Positions 34,996 to 45,390 of a stretch of 49,989 nt of DNA are shown here, piece by piece (position 1 is the first letter of the stretch; every line of letters starts with the position of its first letter). The stretch comes from Acidobacteriota bacterium (lineage in GTDB: Bacteria > Acidobacteriota > Terriglobia > Acidiferrales > UBA7541), in assembly GCA_027307115.1 (NCBI GenBank), contig DAHUXN010000009.1, forward strand, positions 1 through 49,989. The letters are read 5' to 3'. The translations under genes and the position numbers were made by a program. Below the pieces are notes generated by a model. That model ran no database searches. It was not told the DNA's origin and saw only the letters and a list, made by a program, of their open reading frames with translations.

Positions 34996-36495
34996 ATGGC
35001 AGCGAACGATCTCACCATCGTCATTCTTGCCGCGGGCAAAGGCACGCGCCTGAAATCCGACGTCGCCAAGGTGCTCCATCGCGCGGGCGGGCGTCCCCTT
35101 GTCGAACATGTCGTGCGCGCCTGTCTGCCGCTCGCAAAGAATATTCTGGTGGTCGTTGGGCATCAAGCGGAAGACGTGCGCAATGCAGTCGCGCCGCTCG
35201 GCGCTTCCACCGTCCTGCAGCGTCCGCAAAGCGGCACCGGCCACGCGATGTTCATCGCGCGCGCAGCAATCGACGCGAACGCGCGTCTCGCAATCGTCCT
35301 TCCGGGCGACGCACCGCTGACTCGCACGGAAACATTGCAAGCTCTTCTCGACGCGCACCGCTCCGGCCGCGCCGCGGCTACAATTCTCACCGCGCACCTC
35401 GACAATCCCGCCGGCTACGGCCGCATCGTCAGGAAGCCTGACGGCAGCGTGGCCGCAATCGTCGAAGACAAATCCGCCAGCGCCGCCGAACGCGAAATTC
35501 GCGAAGTCAATTCCAGCATTTATTGTTTCTCGCTCGAGAAACTTTGGCCCTGCCTCGCCGAGCTGCGCCCTGACAATGCGCATCGCGAGCTTTATCTTAC
35601 GGACACGATTGCGATGCTCAATAAAAGAGGCGAACGCGTTCTCGCCGTCGAAGCCGCGGACGCCAGGGAAACCTTTGGTTGCAACACGCGCGCCGAGCTC
35701 GCGGAAATCGACCGCGCCTTTCGCGCCCGCAAAGCGGCGGCTCTCATGGACGCAGGCGTCACCATTTATCTGCCGGAGACCGTCTTGATCGATCCCGACG
35801 TCGAGATCGCGCACGACACAATCATTGAGCCTGGCGTTCAATTGCTCGGCGCAACGCGTATCGGCTCGCGCTGCACGATTCAAGCCGGGAGTATCCTCGC
35901 GAACGCCACGCTCGCCGACAACGTCCTCGTTCGCCAGCATTCGGTCATCACGTCAAGCGTTCTCGGCTCCGGCGCCATCGTCGGTCCATTCGCGCACCTT
36001 CGCGAAGGCTCGGAATTGCGGCCGGGTGCCCGCGTCGGCAATTTTGTCGAAGTCAAGAAGAGTGTGCTCGGCGAAGGCGTGAAAGCCATGCATCTCACCT
36101 ATCTCGGCGACGCGACCGTTGGCCGCGACACAAACATCGGCGCCGGCACCATCACCTGCAACTACGACGGCGTGAAAAAAAATCCCACGCGCATTGGCGA
36201 ACGCGTCTTCGTTGGCAGCGACTCCGCGCTCGTCGCGCCCATCACCGTCGGCGACGGCGCATACATCGCCGCCGGTTCCACGGTCACCGAAGACATTCCC
36301 GCCGATGCGCTGGCCATCGCGCGCGGCCGCCAAATCAACAAGCCCGGCTGGGCCGCCGCCCGGCGAGCCAAATCCTCCGAATCAAAATCCGCCGCGGCGA
36401 AAACCTCTGAGCCGCATCGCAATTCCGCAAAAAAGCTCGTCGAACGCGCACGTCGCAAATCCTCGCCGCGAGCCCAAAAGTCTTCGCGTCACTAG
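34996..36495 (+). CDS. glmU: Bifunctional UDP-GlcNAc pyrophosphorylase / GlcN-1-P acetyltransferase
   Basis: 499 residues. The N-terminal uridyltransferase has LAAGKGTRLKSDVAKVLH and QSGTGHAMF; the C-terminal part is a left-handed beta helix with hexapeptide repeats and LTYLGDATVGRDTNIGAGT. It makes UDP-GlcNAc for peptidoglycan and lipid A. The last ~45 residues form a Lys/Arg/Ser-rich tail (KKLVERARRKSS) beyond the usual end, probably disordered. It follows lpxC on the same strand after 147 bp with no recognisable feature, a functional pairing around UDP-GlcNAc use. Confidence 0.96.
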   Translation: MAANDLTIVILAAGKGTRLKSDVAKVLHRAGGRPLVEHVVRACLPLAKNILVVVGHQAEDVRNAVAPLGASTVLQRPQSGTGHAMFIARAAIDANARLAIVLPGDAPLTRTETLQALLDAHRSGRAAATILTAHLDNPAGYGRIVRKPDGSVAAIVEDKSASAAEREIREVNSSIYCFSLEKLWPCLAELRPDNAHRELYLTDTIAMLNKRGERVLAVEAADARETFGCNTRAELAEIDRAFRARKAAALMDAGVTIYLPETVLIDPDVEIAHDTIIEPGVQLLGATRIGSRCTIQAGSILANATLADNVLVRQHSVITSSVLGSGAIVGPFAHLREGSELRPGARVGNFVEVKKSVLGEGVKAMHLTYLGDATVGRDTNIGAGTITCNYDGVKKNPTRIGERVFVGSDSALVAPITVGDGAYIAAGSTVTEDIPADALAIARGRQINKPGWAAARRAKSSESKSAAAKTSEPHRNSAKKLVERARRKSSPRAQKSSRH

Positions 36496-36523
36496 TGTCG
36501 GGGTTAGGAAAGGGCTGCGTCAG

Positions 36524-36577
36524 GGCACGGTTTTAACCGTGCCGTTCAAGTGTCAGACGAAAAGGGCTTCAGCCCTT
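36524..36577. repeat. REP-like palindromic repeat, copy 1
   Basis: Two perfect inverted repeats in tandem: GGCACGGTTTTAACCGTGCC (36524-36543) and AAGGGCTTCAGCCCTT (36562-36577). The first core recurs in degenerate form at 47626-47645, again followed by a GGCTTCAGC segment. The pair lies downstream of glmU, where it could also act as a weak terminator. Confidence 0.6.
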
Positions 36578-36694
36578 AGGCAGTATCTGTGCCGCCGAAA
36601 CTTACGTATCCGAATTCCGGAAACGTAATACTGGATGGAGGCTTGACGGTCGTTCGTCTGAATTTCGCCGCTCAAGACAGTCTCGCTCATGTGT

Positions 36695-36700
36695 TAGAAT
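36695..36700 (+). promoter_or_regulatory. Weak -10 candidate for the purine operon
   Basis: TAGAAT lies 22 nt before the purQ start. No convincing -35 is seen at 16-18 nt, so this is a suggestion only. It is the only -10-like hexamer noticed in the 227-bp gap between glmU and purQ. Confidence 0.3.
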
Positions 36701-36722
36701 CTTCTTGGGGAGATTCCGCGCA

Positions 36723-37460
36723 ATGAAATTCGGTGTCGTAGTGTTTCCCGGTTCGAATTGCGACGACGACGCGTATCATGCCGTCGGCGCGGTCCTGGGC
36801 GAGCATGTTGAATTCCTCTGGCATCGCTCCGAACAGATTCCCGGATGCGACGCTATCATCCTTCCTGGAGGTTTTGCCTTCGGCGACTACCTCCGCACCG
36901 GTGCCATCGCACGCTTTTCGCCCGTCATGCGTGCTGTCGAACGCTTCGCGCGCCGCGGCGGCCTCGTGCTCGGCATTTGCAACGGCTTTCAGATTCTTCT
37001 CGAAGCGGGCTTGCTCCCCGGCGCGATGCTCCGCAATCGCGATTTGCGTTTCATCTGCCGCCACGTCCACATTCGCGTCGAAAACACGGACACGTCCTTC
37101 ACCTGCGCCGCGCGGGCAGGCCAGGTTTTGAAAGTTCCCATCGCCCACATGGAGGGAAATTATTTCTGTGACCCGGAAACGCTTGCCGACCTCGAGCGCA
37201 ATCGCCAGATCGTTTTTCGCTACACCACGCCCGAAGGCCGCCTCGAGGATTCCGCGAATCCCAATGGCTCGCTCGCTGCCATCGCCGGCATCTGCAACCG
37301 TGAACGCAACGTGATGGGCATGATGCCGCATCCGGAGCGCGCCGTCGAAGCGCCCCTCGGCTCCGCCGACGGCCTCGTCATTTTCCGCTCCATGGTCGAG
37401 AGCCTTACGCGCCACCAGACGGGAAGCAACGCCGAGGTGAAGGCCTCGGTGCCGGCCTAA
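36723..37460 (+). CDS. purQ: Phosphoribosylformylglycinamidine synthase subunit PurQ
   Basis: 245 residues from the ATG at 36723 (GGGGAGA leader). It is the glutaminase subunit that feeds ammonia to PurL in purine synthesis. Class I amidotransferase features are visible: [13 protein letters not shown], the nucleophile Cys in [17 protein letters not shown] and the catalytic HPE in [10 protein letters not shown]. It starts the purine operon. The size is typical of the stand-alone PurQ that works with a short PurL and the small PurS. Confidence 0.95.
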   Translation: MKFGVVVFPGSNCDDDAYHAVGAVLGEHVEFLWHRSEQIPGCDAIILPGGFAFGDYLRTGAIARFSPVMRAVERFARRGGLVLGICNGFQILLEAGLLPGAMLRNRDLRFICRHVHIRVENTDTSFTCAARAGQVLKVPIAHMEGNYFCDPETLADLERNRQIVFRYTTPEGRLEDSANPNGSLAAIAGICNRERNVMGMMPHPERAVEAPLGSADGLVIFRSMVESLTRHQTGSNAEVKASVPA

Positions 37461-37487
37461 CGCAGTGCATTCCTTCGGGAGGGCTTC

Positions 37488-38912
37488 GTGCGGCGTCTGA
37501 TTTCTCTCTGCTCCTTTTTCGTCTTGATCGCGCTCCTTCCGCTGGCGCCGCCTGCGCCCGCGCAGTCTGCTGCTAGCGCCGCATCTCCAGACTGGCAGAC
37601 GCTCCAGAGTGAAGCTGTCCAGAAGCTTGCTGCGTACATAGCTGTCAACACCACAGATCCTCCCGGCAATGAAATTCTCGCCGCCCAGTGGTACGCGAAA
37701 ATCTTCCAGGCTGAGAGAATCCCGTTCGAGATCGCTGAATCCGCTCCGGGCCGCGGCAATATCGTCGCGCGCCTGAAAGGATCTGGTTCCCTGCCCGCAT
37801 TAATTCTGCTCAATCATATGGATGTCGTGCCGGTCAGCCGGCAATTCTGGACCGTGGACCCCTTCGCCGGCCTTGTGCGGGACGGTTACTTGTGGGGTCG
37901 CGGCTCGCTCGATATGAAATCGCTCGGCATCCTCCAGTTGCTGACCTTTCTCGAACTCCACCGTCTGCATGTCCCGCTGCGCCGCGACGTGATTTTTGTC
38001 GGCACCGCCGACGAAGAGGCCGGCGGAAATTTCGGTGCGGGATGGGTGGTAACGAACCGCCCGCACTGGCTCACGGGCGCGGGCTTCGTGCTCACCGAAG
38101 GCGCAGGGTCGCGCGCCGATGCCTCCGGCAAGCCAATCTACTTCGGCGTCGGCCCCACGGAAAAAACGCCTGCGTGGCTGGAACTGGTCGCCACAGGTAG
38201 GTCGGGTCACGCGTCCATCCCGATTTCGAATTCCGCTCCGAATCAACTCGTCACCGCGCTCGAACACCTGCGCCAGTACCGGCCGCCGCTCGAGCTCACG
38301 CCGCCGGTCGAAGCCATGCTTCGCACTCACGCGCCGTACGAGCCCGAGCCGTGGCGCAGCCGCCTGCTGAACATAAAGAATTTCCTGGCGCAGCCGGATG
38401 CCTACGCCGAACTGCAAAAACGCCCCGATATTCTCGCTCGCCTGACGAATACGATCTCCGTCACCGGACTTACGGGCTCAAACAAGATCAATATCATTCC
38501 CCCTGATGCCAGGGCCGAACTCGATTGCCGCTTGCTGCCCGGCTGGACAATTGATCGCTGGGTCGCACAGGTCCGCGGCATCATCAACAACCCCTCGATC
38601 AAGATCAACGTCATTTTGAATTTCCCGCCTGCCACTTCTTCTACCGACACGCCACTTTTCGCCTCTATCGAAAAAGCGGTTCACGCGCTCGACCCGGGCG
38701 CGGGTGTAGTCCAGACCGTGGACGCTGGCTTTACGGATTCCCATTTTTTCCGCGACAAAGGCATCATCAGCTACGGTTTCGAGCCTTTTACCGTCACGCG
38801 TGAAGATGACGAGCGCGTTCATGGCGACAACGAACGCATCCCCGTCAAAAATTATCAGGATGGAATGCATCTCCTCTGGAGCGTTGTCTACGATTTCGTT
38901 CGGGCGCAGTAG
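37488..38912 (+). CDS. Secreted M20-family zinc carboxypeptidase
   Basis: 474 residues starting with GTG (GGGAGGGCTTC leader), with a signal peptide ([23 protein letters not shown]). The metal ligands of the M20 family are visible: His in [10 protein letters not shown], Asp in GRGSLDMKS, Glu in GTADEEAGG, and a C-terminal His in [10 protein letters not shown] or the ERVHGDNER segment. A dimerisation domain ([15 protein letters not shown]) lies in the middle. It should cleave peptides or N-acyl amino acids in the periplasm. It is inserted between purQ and purL in the same direction with short gaps, so it is probably co-transcribed with purine genes although unrelated in function. Confidence 0.9.
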   Translation: MRRLISLCSFFVLIALLPLAPPAPAQSAASAASPDWQTLQSEAVQKLAAYIAVNTTDPPGNEILAAQWYAKIFQAERIPFEIAESAPGRGNIVARLKGSGSLPALILLNHMDVVPVSRQFWTVDPFAGLVRDGYLWGRGSLDMKSLGILQLLTFLELHRLHVPLRRDVIFVGTADEEAGGNFGAGWVVTNRPHWLTGAGFVLTEGAGSRADASGKPIYFGVGPTEKTPAWLELVATGRSGHASIPISNSAPNQLVTALEHLRQYRPPLELTPPVEAMLRTHAPYEPEPWRSRLLNIKNFLAQPDAYAELQKRPDILARLTNTISVTGLTGSNKINIIPPDARAELDCRLLPGWTIDRWVAQVRGIINNPSIKINVILNFPPATSSTDTPLFASIEKAVHALDPGAGVVQTVDAGFTDSHFFRDKGIISYGFEPFTVTREDDERVHGDNERIPVKNYQDGMHLLWSVVYDFVRAQ

Positions 38913-38920
38913 GACTTTCA

Positions 38921-41215
38921 ATGATCGGAACCGAAATAAAGATCACCGCTGAAGTTGCCGCCGAGCACGGCCTCACCGCCGAGGAATTCGCCCGTGTCCA
39001 GAAAATTCTCGGGCGCGATCCATCGCTTACCGAGCTTGGCGTCTTCAGTGTGATGTGGAGCGAGCACTGCTCCTATAAGTCGAGCAAGGTTCACTTGAAA
39101 CGCTTGCCAACGACCGGCTCGCGCGTCGTGCAAGGCCCCGGCGAAAACGCGGGCGTCGTGGACATCGGCGACGGCCTGGTCGCTGTCTTCAAAATCGAAT
39201 CGCACAATCATCCAAGTTTTGTCGAGCCGTATCAGGGCGCGGCCACGGGCGTTGGCGGCATTTTGCGCGACATTTTCACCATGGGCGCGCGTCCCATCGC
39301 CGTGCTCGATTCCCTCCGTTTCGGCCCACTCGCAAAAAGCCCGGACGTCTCAGAGGAAGAAGCCTCGCGCAATCGCCGCATCCTCGACGGCGTCATCGGC
39401 GGCATCGCGTTTTACGGGAATTGTTTCGGTGTCCCCACGGTTGGCGGCGAAGTGCAATTCGAGCCGTGCTACTCGAATAATCCGCTCGTCAATGCGCTGG
39501 CGCTCGGCATCGCCCGCCGCGACGAACTTTTCTTCGCGCGCGCGCGCGGCGCTGGCAATCCTGTGATTTACGTCGGCGCAAAAACGGGCCGCGACGGCAT
39601 TCACGGCGCGTCGCTTCTCGCCTCGGCGGAATTCAGCGAGGAATCGCAGCAAAAACGTCCCAATGTTCAGGTCGGCGATCCATTCATGGAAAAATTGCTG
39701 CTTGAGGCCTGCCTCGAAGTGATGCGCACCGGGGCCGTGGTCGCCATTCAGGACATGGGCGCCGCCGGATTGACCAGCTCTTCGTCAGAGATGGCTTCGC
39801 GTGGCGGGATGGGAATCGAAATCGAACTCGCGCGTGTGCCGCAACGCGAGACCGGCATGACGCCGTACGAAATCATGCTCAGCGAATCGCAGGAGCGCAT
39901 GTTGCTGGTTGCCGAACGCGGCCACGAACACGAAGTGTTCGACGTTTTCAACAAGTGGGGCCTCGACGCCGTCGAAATCGGCCGCGTCACTCAGAATGGC
40001 CGCCTGCGCGTCCTCGAAAATGGAAATGTCGTTGCTGACATTCCCGCGCACGCCATCGCTGAAGAAGGGCCTGTCTACAAACGGCCGGTTGCGCCGACGA
40101 AATCGCCCGAAGCTTCCGCGCCCCTCGTCGAATTCGCATCCACAGGCGCTGACCTGAACGAAAATTTCCGCAAGCTCCTAGCTTCGCCGGCCATCGCCTC
40201 GAAGCGCTGGATCTTTGAGCAGTACGATCACATGGTGCGCACCAACACGCGCATCGGCCCCGGCGCAGGCGACGCCGCCATTGTTCGCATTAAAGAAACG
40301 AAACGCGCTCTGGCTCTCGCGACCGACGGCAACGGTCGTTGGTGCCAACTCGCTCCCCGCATCGGCGCGATGCATGCAGTCGCCGAAGCCGCGCGCAACG
40401 TCGCATGCACTGGCGCGCGCCCCGTGGCGGCGACGAATTGCCTCAACTTCGGCAATCCCGAAAAGCCTGAAGTGATGGGCCAGTTCAGCGAAGTGATAGA
40501 CGGCATCGCCGAAGCCTGCCGCGCGCTCGACGTGCCTATCACCGGCGGCAACGTCAGTTTCTACAACGAAACGCTCGGCCGCGCGATTTTTCCCACGCCT
40601 GTTCTCGGCGTTCTCGGCATTCTCGAAGACGCGGATTGCGCGCTCGGAACGGCCTTTCAACATGAGGGCGACGCGATCGTTTTGCTCGACGGGGCAAATG
40701 CAGCAGTGTGCAACAGCGGAGAAAATCTTCAGCGCGAATTCTCCTCCTCCGAGTACGCAAAAGCAATTTACGGCGTCGTCGCTGGCGCGCCGCCGGCGAT
40801 TGACCTCAGCGCGGAGAGAAATCTCATCGATTGCCTCATCGCCCTCGCTGCACAACGCGCCATCGCCTCTGCGCACGACGTCAGCGACGGCGGCCTCGCC
40901 GTCACCCTTGCCGAATCTTGTTTCGCGAGCCCCAATGGCTTCTCCGCCGAAATCTCGCTCAAAACCGGCCAAGCTGTTGAATTTGCGCTGTTCGCCGAAA
41001 CAGGTGCTCGCGCCGTCGTGTCAAGCTCTCCGGCTTCGCTTGCCCGCGTGCTGGCGATTGCGGCACAATGTAATGTCGAAGCGCGGCCAATCGGTAAAGT
41101 CACTCGCGGCGAATTCTGCATCGAACTGAACGGTCGGCCAAGGATTCGCGCCGCCGTGGAGTCGCTTCGCCAAATCTGGGCCACTGCGCTCGAACACGCG
41201 CTTGGAAACGAATGA
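38921..41215 (+). CDS. purL: Phosphoribosylformylglycinamidine synthase subunit PurL (short type)
   Basis: 764 residues, the size of the B. subtilis-type PurL. It converts FGAR to FGAM with ATP and ammonia from PurQ. The N-terminal motif [46 protein letters not shown] and the [20 protein letters not shown] segment are diagnostic. Short PurL normally needs the ~80-residue PurS to form a complex with PurQ; I see no purS in this window. The start is nine bases after the M20 stop. The end overlaps purF. Confidence 0.96.
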   Translation: MIGTEIKITAEVAAEHGLTAEEFARVQKILGRDPSLTELGVFSVMWSEHCSYKSSKVHLKRLPTTGSRVVQGPGENAGVVDIGDGLVAVFKIESHNHPSFVEPYQGAATGVGGILRDIFTMGARPIAVLDSLRFGPLAKSPDVSEEEASRNRRILDGVIGGIAFYGNCFGVPTVGGEVQFEPCYSNNPLVNALALGIARRDELFFARARGAGNPVIYVGAKTGRDGIHGASLLASAEFSEESQQKRPNVQVGDPFMEKLLLEACLEVMRTGAVVAIQDMGAAGLTSSSSEMASRGGMGIEIELARVPQRETGMTPYEIMLSESQERMLLVAERGHEHEVFDVFNKWGLDAVEIGRVTQNGRLRVLENGNVVADIPAHAIAEEGPVYKRPVAPTKSPEASAPLVEFASTGADLNENFRKLLASPAIASKRWIFEQYDHMVRTNTRIGPGAGDAAIVRIKETKRALALATDGNGRWCQLAPRIGAMHAVAEAARNVACTGARPVAATNCLNFGNPEKPEVMGQFSEVIDGIAEACRALDVPITGGNVSFYNETLGRAIFPTPVLGVLGILEDADCALGTAFQHEGDAIVLLDGANAAVCNSGENLQREFSSSEYAKAIYGVVAGAPPAIDLSAERNLIDCLIALAAQRAIASAHDVSDGGLAVTLAESCFASPNGFSAEISLKTGQAVEFALFAETGARAVVSSSPASLARVLAIAAQCNVEARPIGKVTRGEFCIELNGRPRIRAAVESLRQIWATALEHALGNE

Positions 41216-42624
41216 ATCGTACATTCCATCTCGACGACGATCACTTCCACGACGAGTGCGGCGTCTTCGGCGTTTTCGGCAACGAAGAAGCCGCGAAGCT
41301 CACCTATCTCGGCCTTTACGCTTTGCAGCATCGCGGCCAGGAATCGGCTGGCATCGCTGCTACCGAAGGTGTGCAACTGCGCGTCGAAAGGGGCATGGGC
41401 CTGGTGCAGGAATTATTTACTCCGGACGTAATTGCGCGCCTGCCCGGCGCCGCAGCCATTGGCCACACGCGCTATTCCACCGCGGGCGACACCACGCTGA
41501 TGAATGCCCAGCCTCTCGCCTCCGATTGCAATAAAGGCAAGCTCGCGCTCGCGCACAATGGCAACCTGACGAACGCTCTCGAACTTCGCCGCAACCTCGA
41601 ACACAAGGGCTCCATCTTTCAGACCACCAGCGACACGGAAGTGATCGTCCATCTCGTTGCTCGCAGCAAAGTCGGCAACCTCGCTGGCGCCATCGCCGAC
41701 GCGCTCGGTCAGGTCGAAGGCGCTTACTCGCTTTTGATTCTCACACGCGACGAAATTTTCGCGGTTCGCGACCCGCGCGGCTTCCGGCCCCTCGCCCTCG
41801 GACGTCTCGGCGACGCCTGGGTTGTCGGCTCGGAAACTTGTGCCTTCGATTTGATCGGCGCGGAGTATGTCCGGGACGTCGAACCCGGCGAAATGCTGCG
41901 CATTTCGAAGAGCGGCGTCGAATCCATTCGCTTCGCGCCCGAAAAGCAGCATCAATACTGCATCTTCGAGCATGTTTATTTCGCGCGGCCCGATAGCGTC
42001 GTTTTCGGCCGTCCCGTGAATCCGACGCGCGAACGTCTCGGACGTTTGCTCGCGCGCGAGCATCCCGCTATCGCGGACATGGTCGTCCCCGTTCCAGATT
42101 CCGGCGTGCCTGCGGCGATTGGCTACGCCGGCGAATCCGGCATCCCATTTCGCATGGGCCTGATCCGCAATCATTATATTGGCCGCACCTTCATCGAACC
42201 TTCGCAAGCCATTCGCGATTTCGGCGTGCGCCTGAAATTGAATCCCGTGCGCCGCCTGCTCGAAGGCCGACGCGTGGTGCTCGTCGACGATTCCATCGTC
42301 CGCGGCACCACCAGCCGTAAAATTGTGCGCATGATGCGAGAATCCGGCGTGGCCGAAGTTCACATGCGCATCAGTTGCCCGCCGACTGTTTCACCCTGCC
42401 ACTACGGCATAGACACGCCCACAAAGCTCGAACTCATCGGCGCGCAAAAATCCATCGAGCAAATTCGCCAGTTCATTGGCGCTGACTCGCTTGGCTATCT
42501 TTCCCTGGACAGCCTTCGCGCCGCCGTCGAGGACAACGACGGCACATTCTGCACCGCCTGCTACACTGGCGTTTATCCGACCGAGCTTGTCCAACTTGAA
42601 GTGGAGGCGCATCGTGGCTGTTGA
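41212..42624 (+). CDS. purF: Amidophosphoribosyltransferase
   Basis: 470 residues; its ATG overlaps the purL stop (ATGA). It makes phosphoribosylamine from PRPP and glutamine, the first step of purine synthesis. A short propeptide (~15 residues) precedes the nucleophile Cys in [10 protein letters not shown], as in the B. subtilis enzyme. The glutaminase part has [10 protein letters not shown] and [10 protein letters not shown]; the PRPP-binding loop is [16 protein letters not shown]. Cysteines that could ligate a 4Fe-4S cluster are present (CPPTVSPC and the C-terminal [12 protein letters not shown]). Confidence 0.97.
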   Translation: MNRTFHLDDDHFHDECGVFGVFGNEEAAKLTYLGLYALQHRGQESAGIAATEGVQLRVERGMGLVQELFTPDVIARLPGAAAIGHTRYSTAGDTTLMNAQPLASDCNKGKLALAHNGNLTNALELRRNLEHKGSIFQTTSDTEVIVHLVARSKVGNLAGAIADALGQVEGAYSLLILTRDEIFAVRDPRGFRPLALGRLGDAWVVGSETCAFDLIGAEYVRDVEPGEMLRISKSGVESIRFAPEKQHQYCIFEHVYFARPDSVVFGRPVNPTRERLGRLLAREHPAIADMVVPVPDSGVPAAIGYAGESGIPFRMGLIRNHYIGRTFIEPSQAIRDFGVRLKLNPVRRLLEGRRVVLVDDSIVRGTTSRKIVRMMRESGVAEVHMRISCPPTVSPCHYGIDTPTKLELIGAQKSIEQIRQFIGADSLGYLSLDSLRAAVEDNDGTFCTACYTGVYPTELVQLEVEAHRGC

Positions 42625-43387
42625 AATGGACGAAGCAAAGATCGAGCGCGCAAAAATAATGCGCAAACGCCTTCTGCGTGAAATTATCTCGTGGGTCTGG
42701 CTCTTTCTTGCGCTTTTCGTCGTCGAGAGCGCGGTGGCGCAGAGCCGCCTGATTCCCAGCGGCTCCATGGAAAACACCGTGCTCATCGGCGACCACATGA
42801 TCGTCAGCCCGCTCGGCTACGCTCTTTGCGTTCCGTACACCGAACTGCACATTCCGCTCTGGCGCAATCCAAAGCGTCAGCAGATCATCGTTCTCGAATC
42901 GCCGCTCACTCATTCGGAAGACCTGATCAAGCGCGTCATCGGTATTCCCGGCGATGCCATCGACATTCGCGAAGGCGTCGTCTACGTCAACGGTAAGCGC
43001 TTGAACGAGCCGTACGTTCTTCGCGATCCCGACGCCATGGGCAGCTCCGTCGAAAATTTTCCTCCCGCGGGCAATGGTTTTTTTCAGGGCCTCACGCCCG
43101 AATGGGCCGCGGACCTGCACAAGTATGTGGTCAATGGCAAACTTATCGTGCCACCCAACGACTATTTCGTCATGGGCGACAACCGCGGCGACTCTTACGA
43201 CAGCCGCTACTGGGGTTTCGTGCCTCGCAAGAACATCATCGCCACGCCCTGGTTCATCTTTATGTCCATCAATGCACCCGACGGCGTCTGGCAGCCCGGC
43301 CATATCGGCGAGCGCCTGGCAACCTATCTGACGATTTTTGCTCATCCCAGCGAGGTTCGCTGGCACCGGCTGTTCCGACCCCTGTAA
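42614..43387 (+). CDS. lepB: Signal peptidase I, first of a tandem pair
   Basis: 257 residues from the GTG at 42614, preceded by GGAGG; an ATG at 42626 is the alternative. The single membrane anchor is WVWLFLALFVVESAVAQ. Catalytic Ser is in IPSGSMENTV and catalytic Lys in LIKRVIGIPGD; box E is FVMGDNRGDSYDSRYWGFV. It removes signal peptides at the outer face of the inner membrane. Between boxes D and E is an insert of ~45 residues with VENFPPAGNGFF and WAADLHKYVVNGKLIVP, shared with the next gene. It overlaps purF by 11 bp. It fits the many exported proteins in the window. Confidence 0.95.
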   Translation: MAVEMDEAKIERAKIMRKRLLREIISWVWLFLALFVVESAVAQSRLIPSGSMENTVLIGDHMIVSPLGYALCVPYTELHIPLWRNPKRQQIIVLESPLTHSEDLIKRVIGIPGDAIDIREGVVYVNGKRLNEPYVLRDPDAMGSSVENFPPAGNGFFQGLTPEWAADLHKYVVNGKLIVPPNDYFVMGDNRGDSYDSRYWGFVPRKNIIATPWFIFMSINAPDGVWQPGHIGERLATYLTIFAHPSEVRWHRLFRPL

Positions 43388-43403
43388 ACCTGGAGACTCA
43401 ATA

Positions 43404-44204
43404 GTGCCTGCTGTCAAGCGGAAAAATGCAAAAGAAAAATCCAAGCCATCGACACCGCCTGTACGTACTACCGGCGAAAAAATCCGCCGGGAGTTGATTT
43501 CATGGTTTTGGGTCATCCTCGCATTTCTGATTATTGAATCCGTTTTCATTCAGGCGCGCGTGATTCCCAGCGCCTCGATGGAAAACACCATCCTGATCGG
43601 CGACCATATCATCGTCACCCTTTTCGGCTATGACGTGGGCATCCCGTTCACCGAGCACCACTATCCTCTGTGGCGCAACCCAAAACGCCAGCAGATCATC
43701 GTTTTCGAAGCCCCTCCCGAAGCCGCCCAAAACGAGGATTTCATCAAACGCGTCATTGGTGTTCCCGGCGACGCCATCAAAATCCGCCAGGGAATCGTTT
43801 ACGTGAACGGGCAACGGTTGAATGAACCGTACGCCAGGCGCGATCCCGCCGACGCCGCAAGCCCCGTTGAGAATTTCCCGCCCAGCGGCGACAATCTCTT
43901 CGGGGGAATGGGCCCGCAGTGGGCGGCGAATATGCACAAATATGTGAGAGACGGCGAACTCATCGTTCCACCCGATAGCTATTTCGCCATGGGCGATAAT
44001 CGCGATGATTCCGATGACAGTCGTTACTGGGGTTTCGTCCCTCGCCGCAACATCATTGGCACGCCCCTGTTCATTTACATGTCCATTGACGCTCCCGATG
44101 AGGTCTGGGAGCCCGGCCACATCGGCGAACGCCTCGGCACCTATGCAAGCATTTTGGCCCATCCCGGCGAGATGCGTTGGCGCCGGTTGTTTCACACATT
44201 TTGA
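43404..44204 (+). CDS. lepB: Signal peptidase I, second of a tandem pair
   Basis: 266 residues from the GTG at 43404 (TGGAG leader), 16 bp after the first copy. It shares the whole layout: a basic N-terminus (longer here, KRKNAKEKSKP), an anchor (WFWVILAFLIIESVFIQ), Ser in IPSASMENTI, Lys in FIKRVIGVPGD, the insert VENFPPSGDNLFGG and box E YFAMGDNRDDSDDSRYWGFV. High similarity to the neighbour shows a tandem duplication. The catalytic residues are intact in both, so both may be active, perhaps with different preferences. The first box differs as PSAS versus PSGS. Confidence 0.95.
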   Translation: MPAVKRKNAKEKSKPSTPPVRTTGEKIRRELISWFWVILAFLIIESVFIQARVIPSASMENTILIGDHIIVTLFGYDVGIPFTEHHYPLWRNPKRQQIIVFEAPPEAAQNEDFIKRVIGVPGDAIKIRQGIVYVNGQRLNEPYARRDPADAASPVENFPPSGDNLFGGMGPQWAANMHKYVRDGELIVPPDSYFAMGDNRDDSDDSRYWGFVPRRNIIGTPLFIYMSIDAPDEVWEPGHIGERLGTYASILAHPGEMRWRRLFHTF

Positions 44205-44242
44205 AATCGAAGCGGATTTCTACAGGAAGCAGGGCAGTCCCC

Positions 44243-45313
44243 ATGCGTTACGCTGATGCCGGAGTCGATATTTCCCGCGCGGAAGAAGCCAAGCAGCGCA
44301 TCCGCCACCTCGCCAGCCGCACATTCAATCGCGCCGTTCTCGCTCCCATCGGCGGTTTCGGCTCCCTCTTTCACCTCGACCCTAAGCGCTGGCGTGATCC
44401 CGTGCTGGTCTCCAGCGCCGACGGCGTTGGCACCAAGCTGAAAATCGCCTCCGCTGCGGGCGTTCATTCCACGGTCGGTGCGGACATCGTCAATCATTGC
44501 GTCAACGACATCCTCACGCAGGGTGCCGCGCCGCTTTTTTTCCTCGACTACCTCGCCATGAGCCGCATCGATCCGGGAGTTGTCGAACAGATTCTCGATG
44601 GCATGAGTCGCGCCGCGCGCCAGGCTGGCTGCGCGCTCATCGGCGGTGAAACGGCGGAGATGCCGGACATGTACGCCCCCGGCGAATACGACCTCGCTGG
44701 CTTCATCGTCGGAGTTGTCGAGCGCGGCCATCAGTCTGACCCGCACCGCGTTCGGCCGGGCGATCTGCTCATCGCCCTTCCGTCGAGCGGCCTGCACACG
44801 AACGGCTATTCGCTCGCCCGCAAACTCATCTTCGATGTGGCGCGTCTGAAGCCCGATTCCTACGTGCCCGCCATCAGCAACAAAATCGCCGCGGAACTTC
44901 TAAAGCCGCATCGCTGTTACTGGCCCGCGCTCAAGCGCGTCGTCGCGCGCGGCTGGCTCACGGGCATGGCCCACATTACCGGCGGCGGCATTCCCGGCAA
45001 TCTCCCGCGTGTCTTGCCGCGCAATGTTCAAGCAGTTGTCGAGTTGGGCTCGTGGCCCGTGCTTCCCATTTTTCGCTACCTCGCGCAAATCGGAAAAATC
45101 GAAACCGACGAACTTCTCAAGACTTTCAACATGGGGGTTGGAATGATCCTCGTCGTCCCGCCAAAAAACGCCAAAAAAGTCGAATCCGAATTGAAGCGCC
45201 GCCGCGAGCGCTTCTTCCGCATCGGTCGCATCGAGCCCGCCCCCGCAGGCAAGCCCCGCGTCAATTTCTCCGGCTCCCTCAACATTCGTCAGGATGGATC
45301 ACGGAATGGTTGA
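44243..45313 (+). CDS. purM: Phosphoribosylformylglycinamidine cyclo-ligase
   Basis: 356 residues from the ATG at 44243 (AGGAAGCAGGG leader); an earlier frame into the lepB end is not real. It closes FGAM to AIR using ATP. Motifs: VSSADGVGTKLKIA, GADIVNHCVNDILTQGA and LIGGETAEMPDMYAPGEYDLAGF. Its ATP-grasp-free PurM fold is the same as PurL. It is the last purine gene of the run; purD, purN and purH are not in the window. Confidence 0.96.
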   Translation: MRYADAGVDISRAEEAKQRIRHLASRTFNRAVLAPIGGFGSLFHLDPKRWRDPVLVSSADGVGTKLKIASAAGVHSTVGADIVNHCVNDILTQGAAPLFFLDYLAMSRIDPGVVEQILDGMSRAARQAGCALIGGETAEMPDMYAPGEYDLAGFIVGVVERGHQSDPHRVRPGDLLIALPSSGLHTNGYSLARKLIFDVARLKPDSYVPAISNKIAAELLKPHRCYWPALKRVVARGWLTGMAHITGGGIPGNLPRVLPRNVQAVVELGSWPVLPIFRYLAQIGKIETDELLKTFNMGVGMILVVPPKNAKKVESELKRRRERFFRIGRIEPAPAGKPRVNFSGSLNIRQDGSRNG

Positions 45314-45390
45314 TTGCCAAGGGGCAGAATAGCCGCGCTGTTTTCGCTGCGGATAGATCCAAGATTTTTTTCACTTCGGAGGATTAAATC

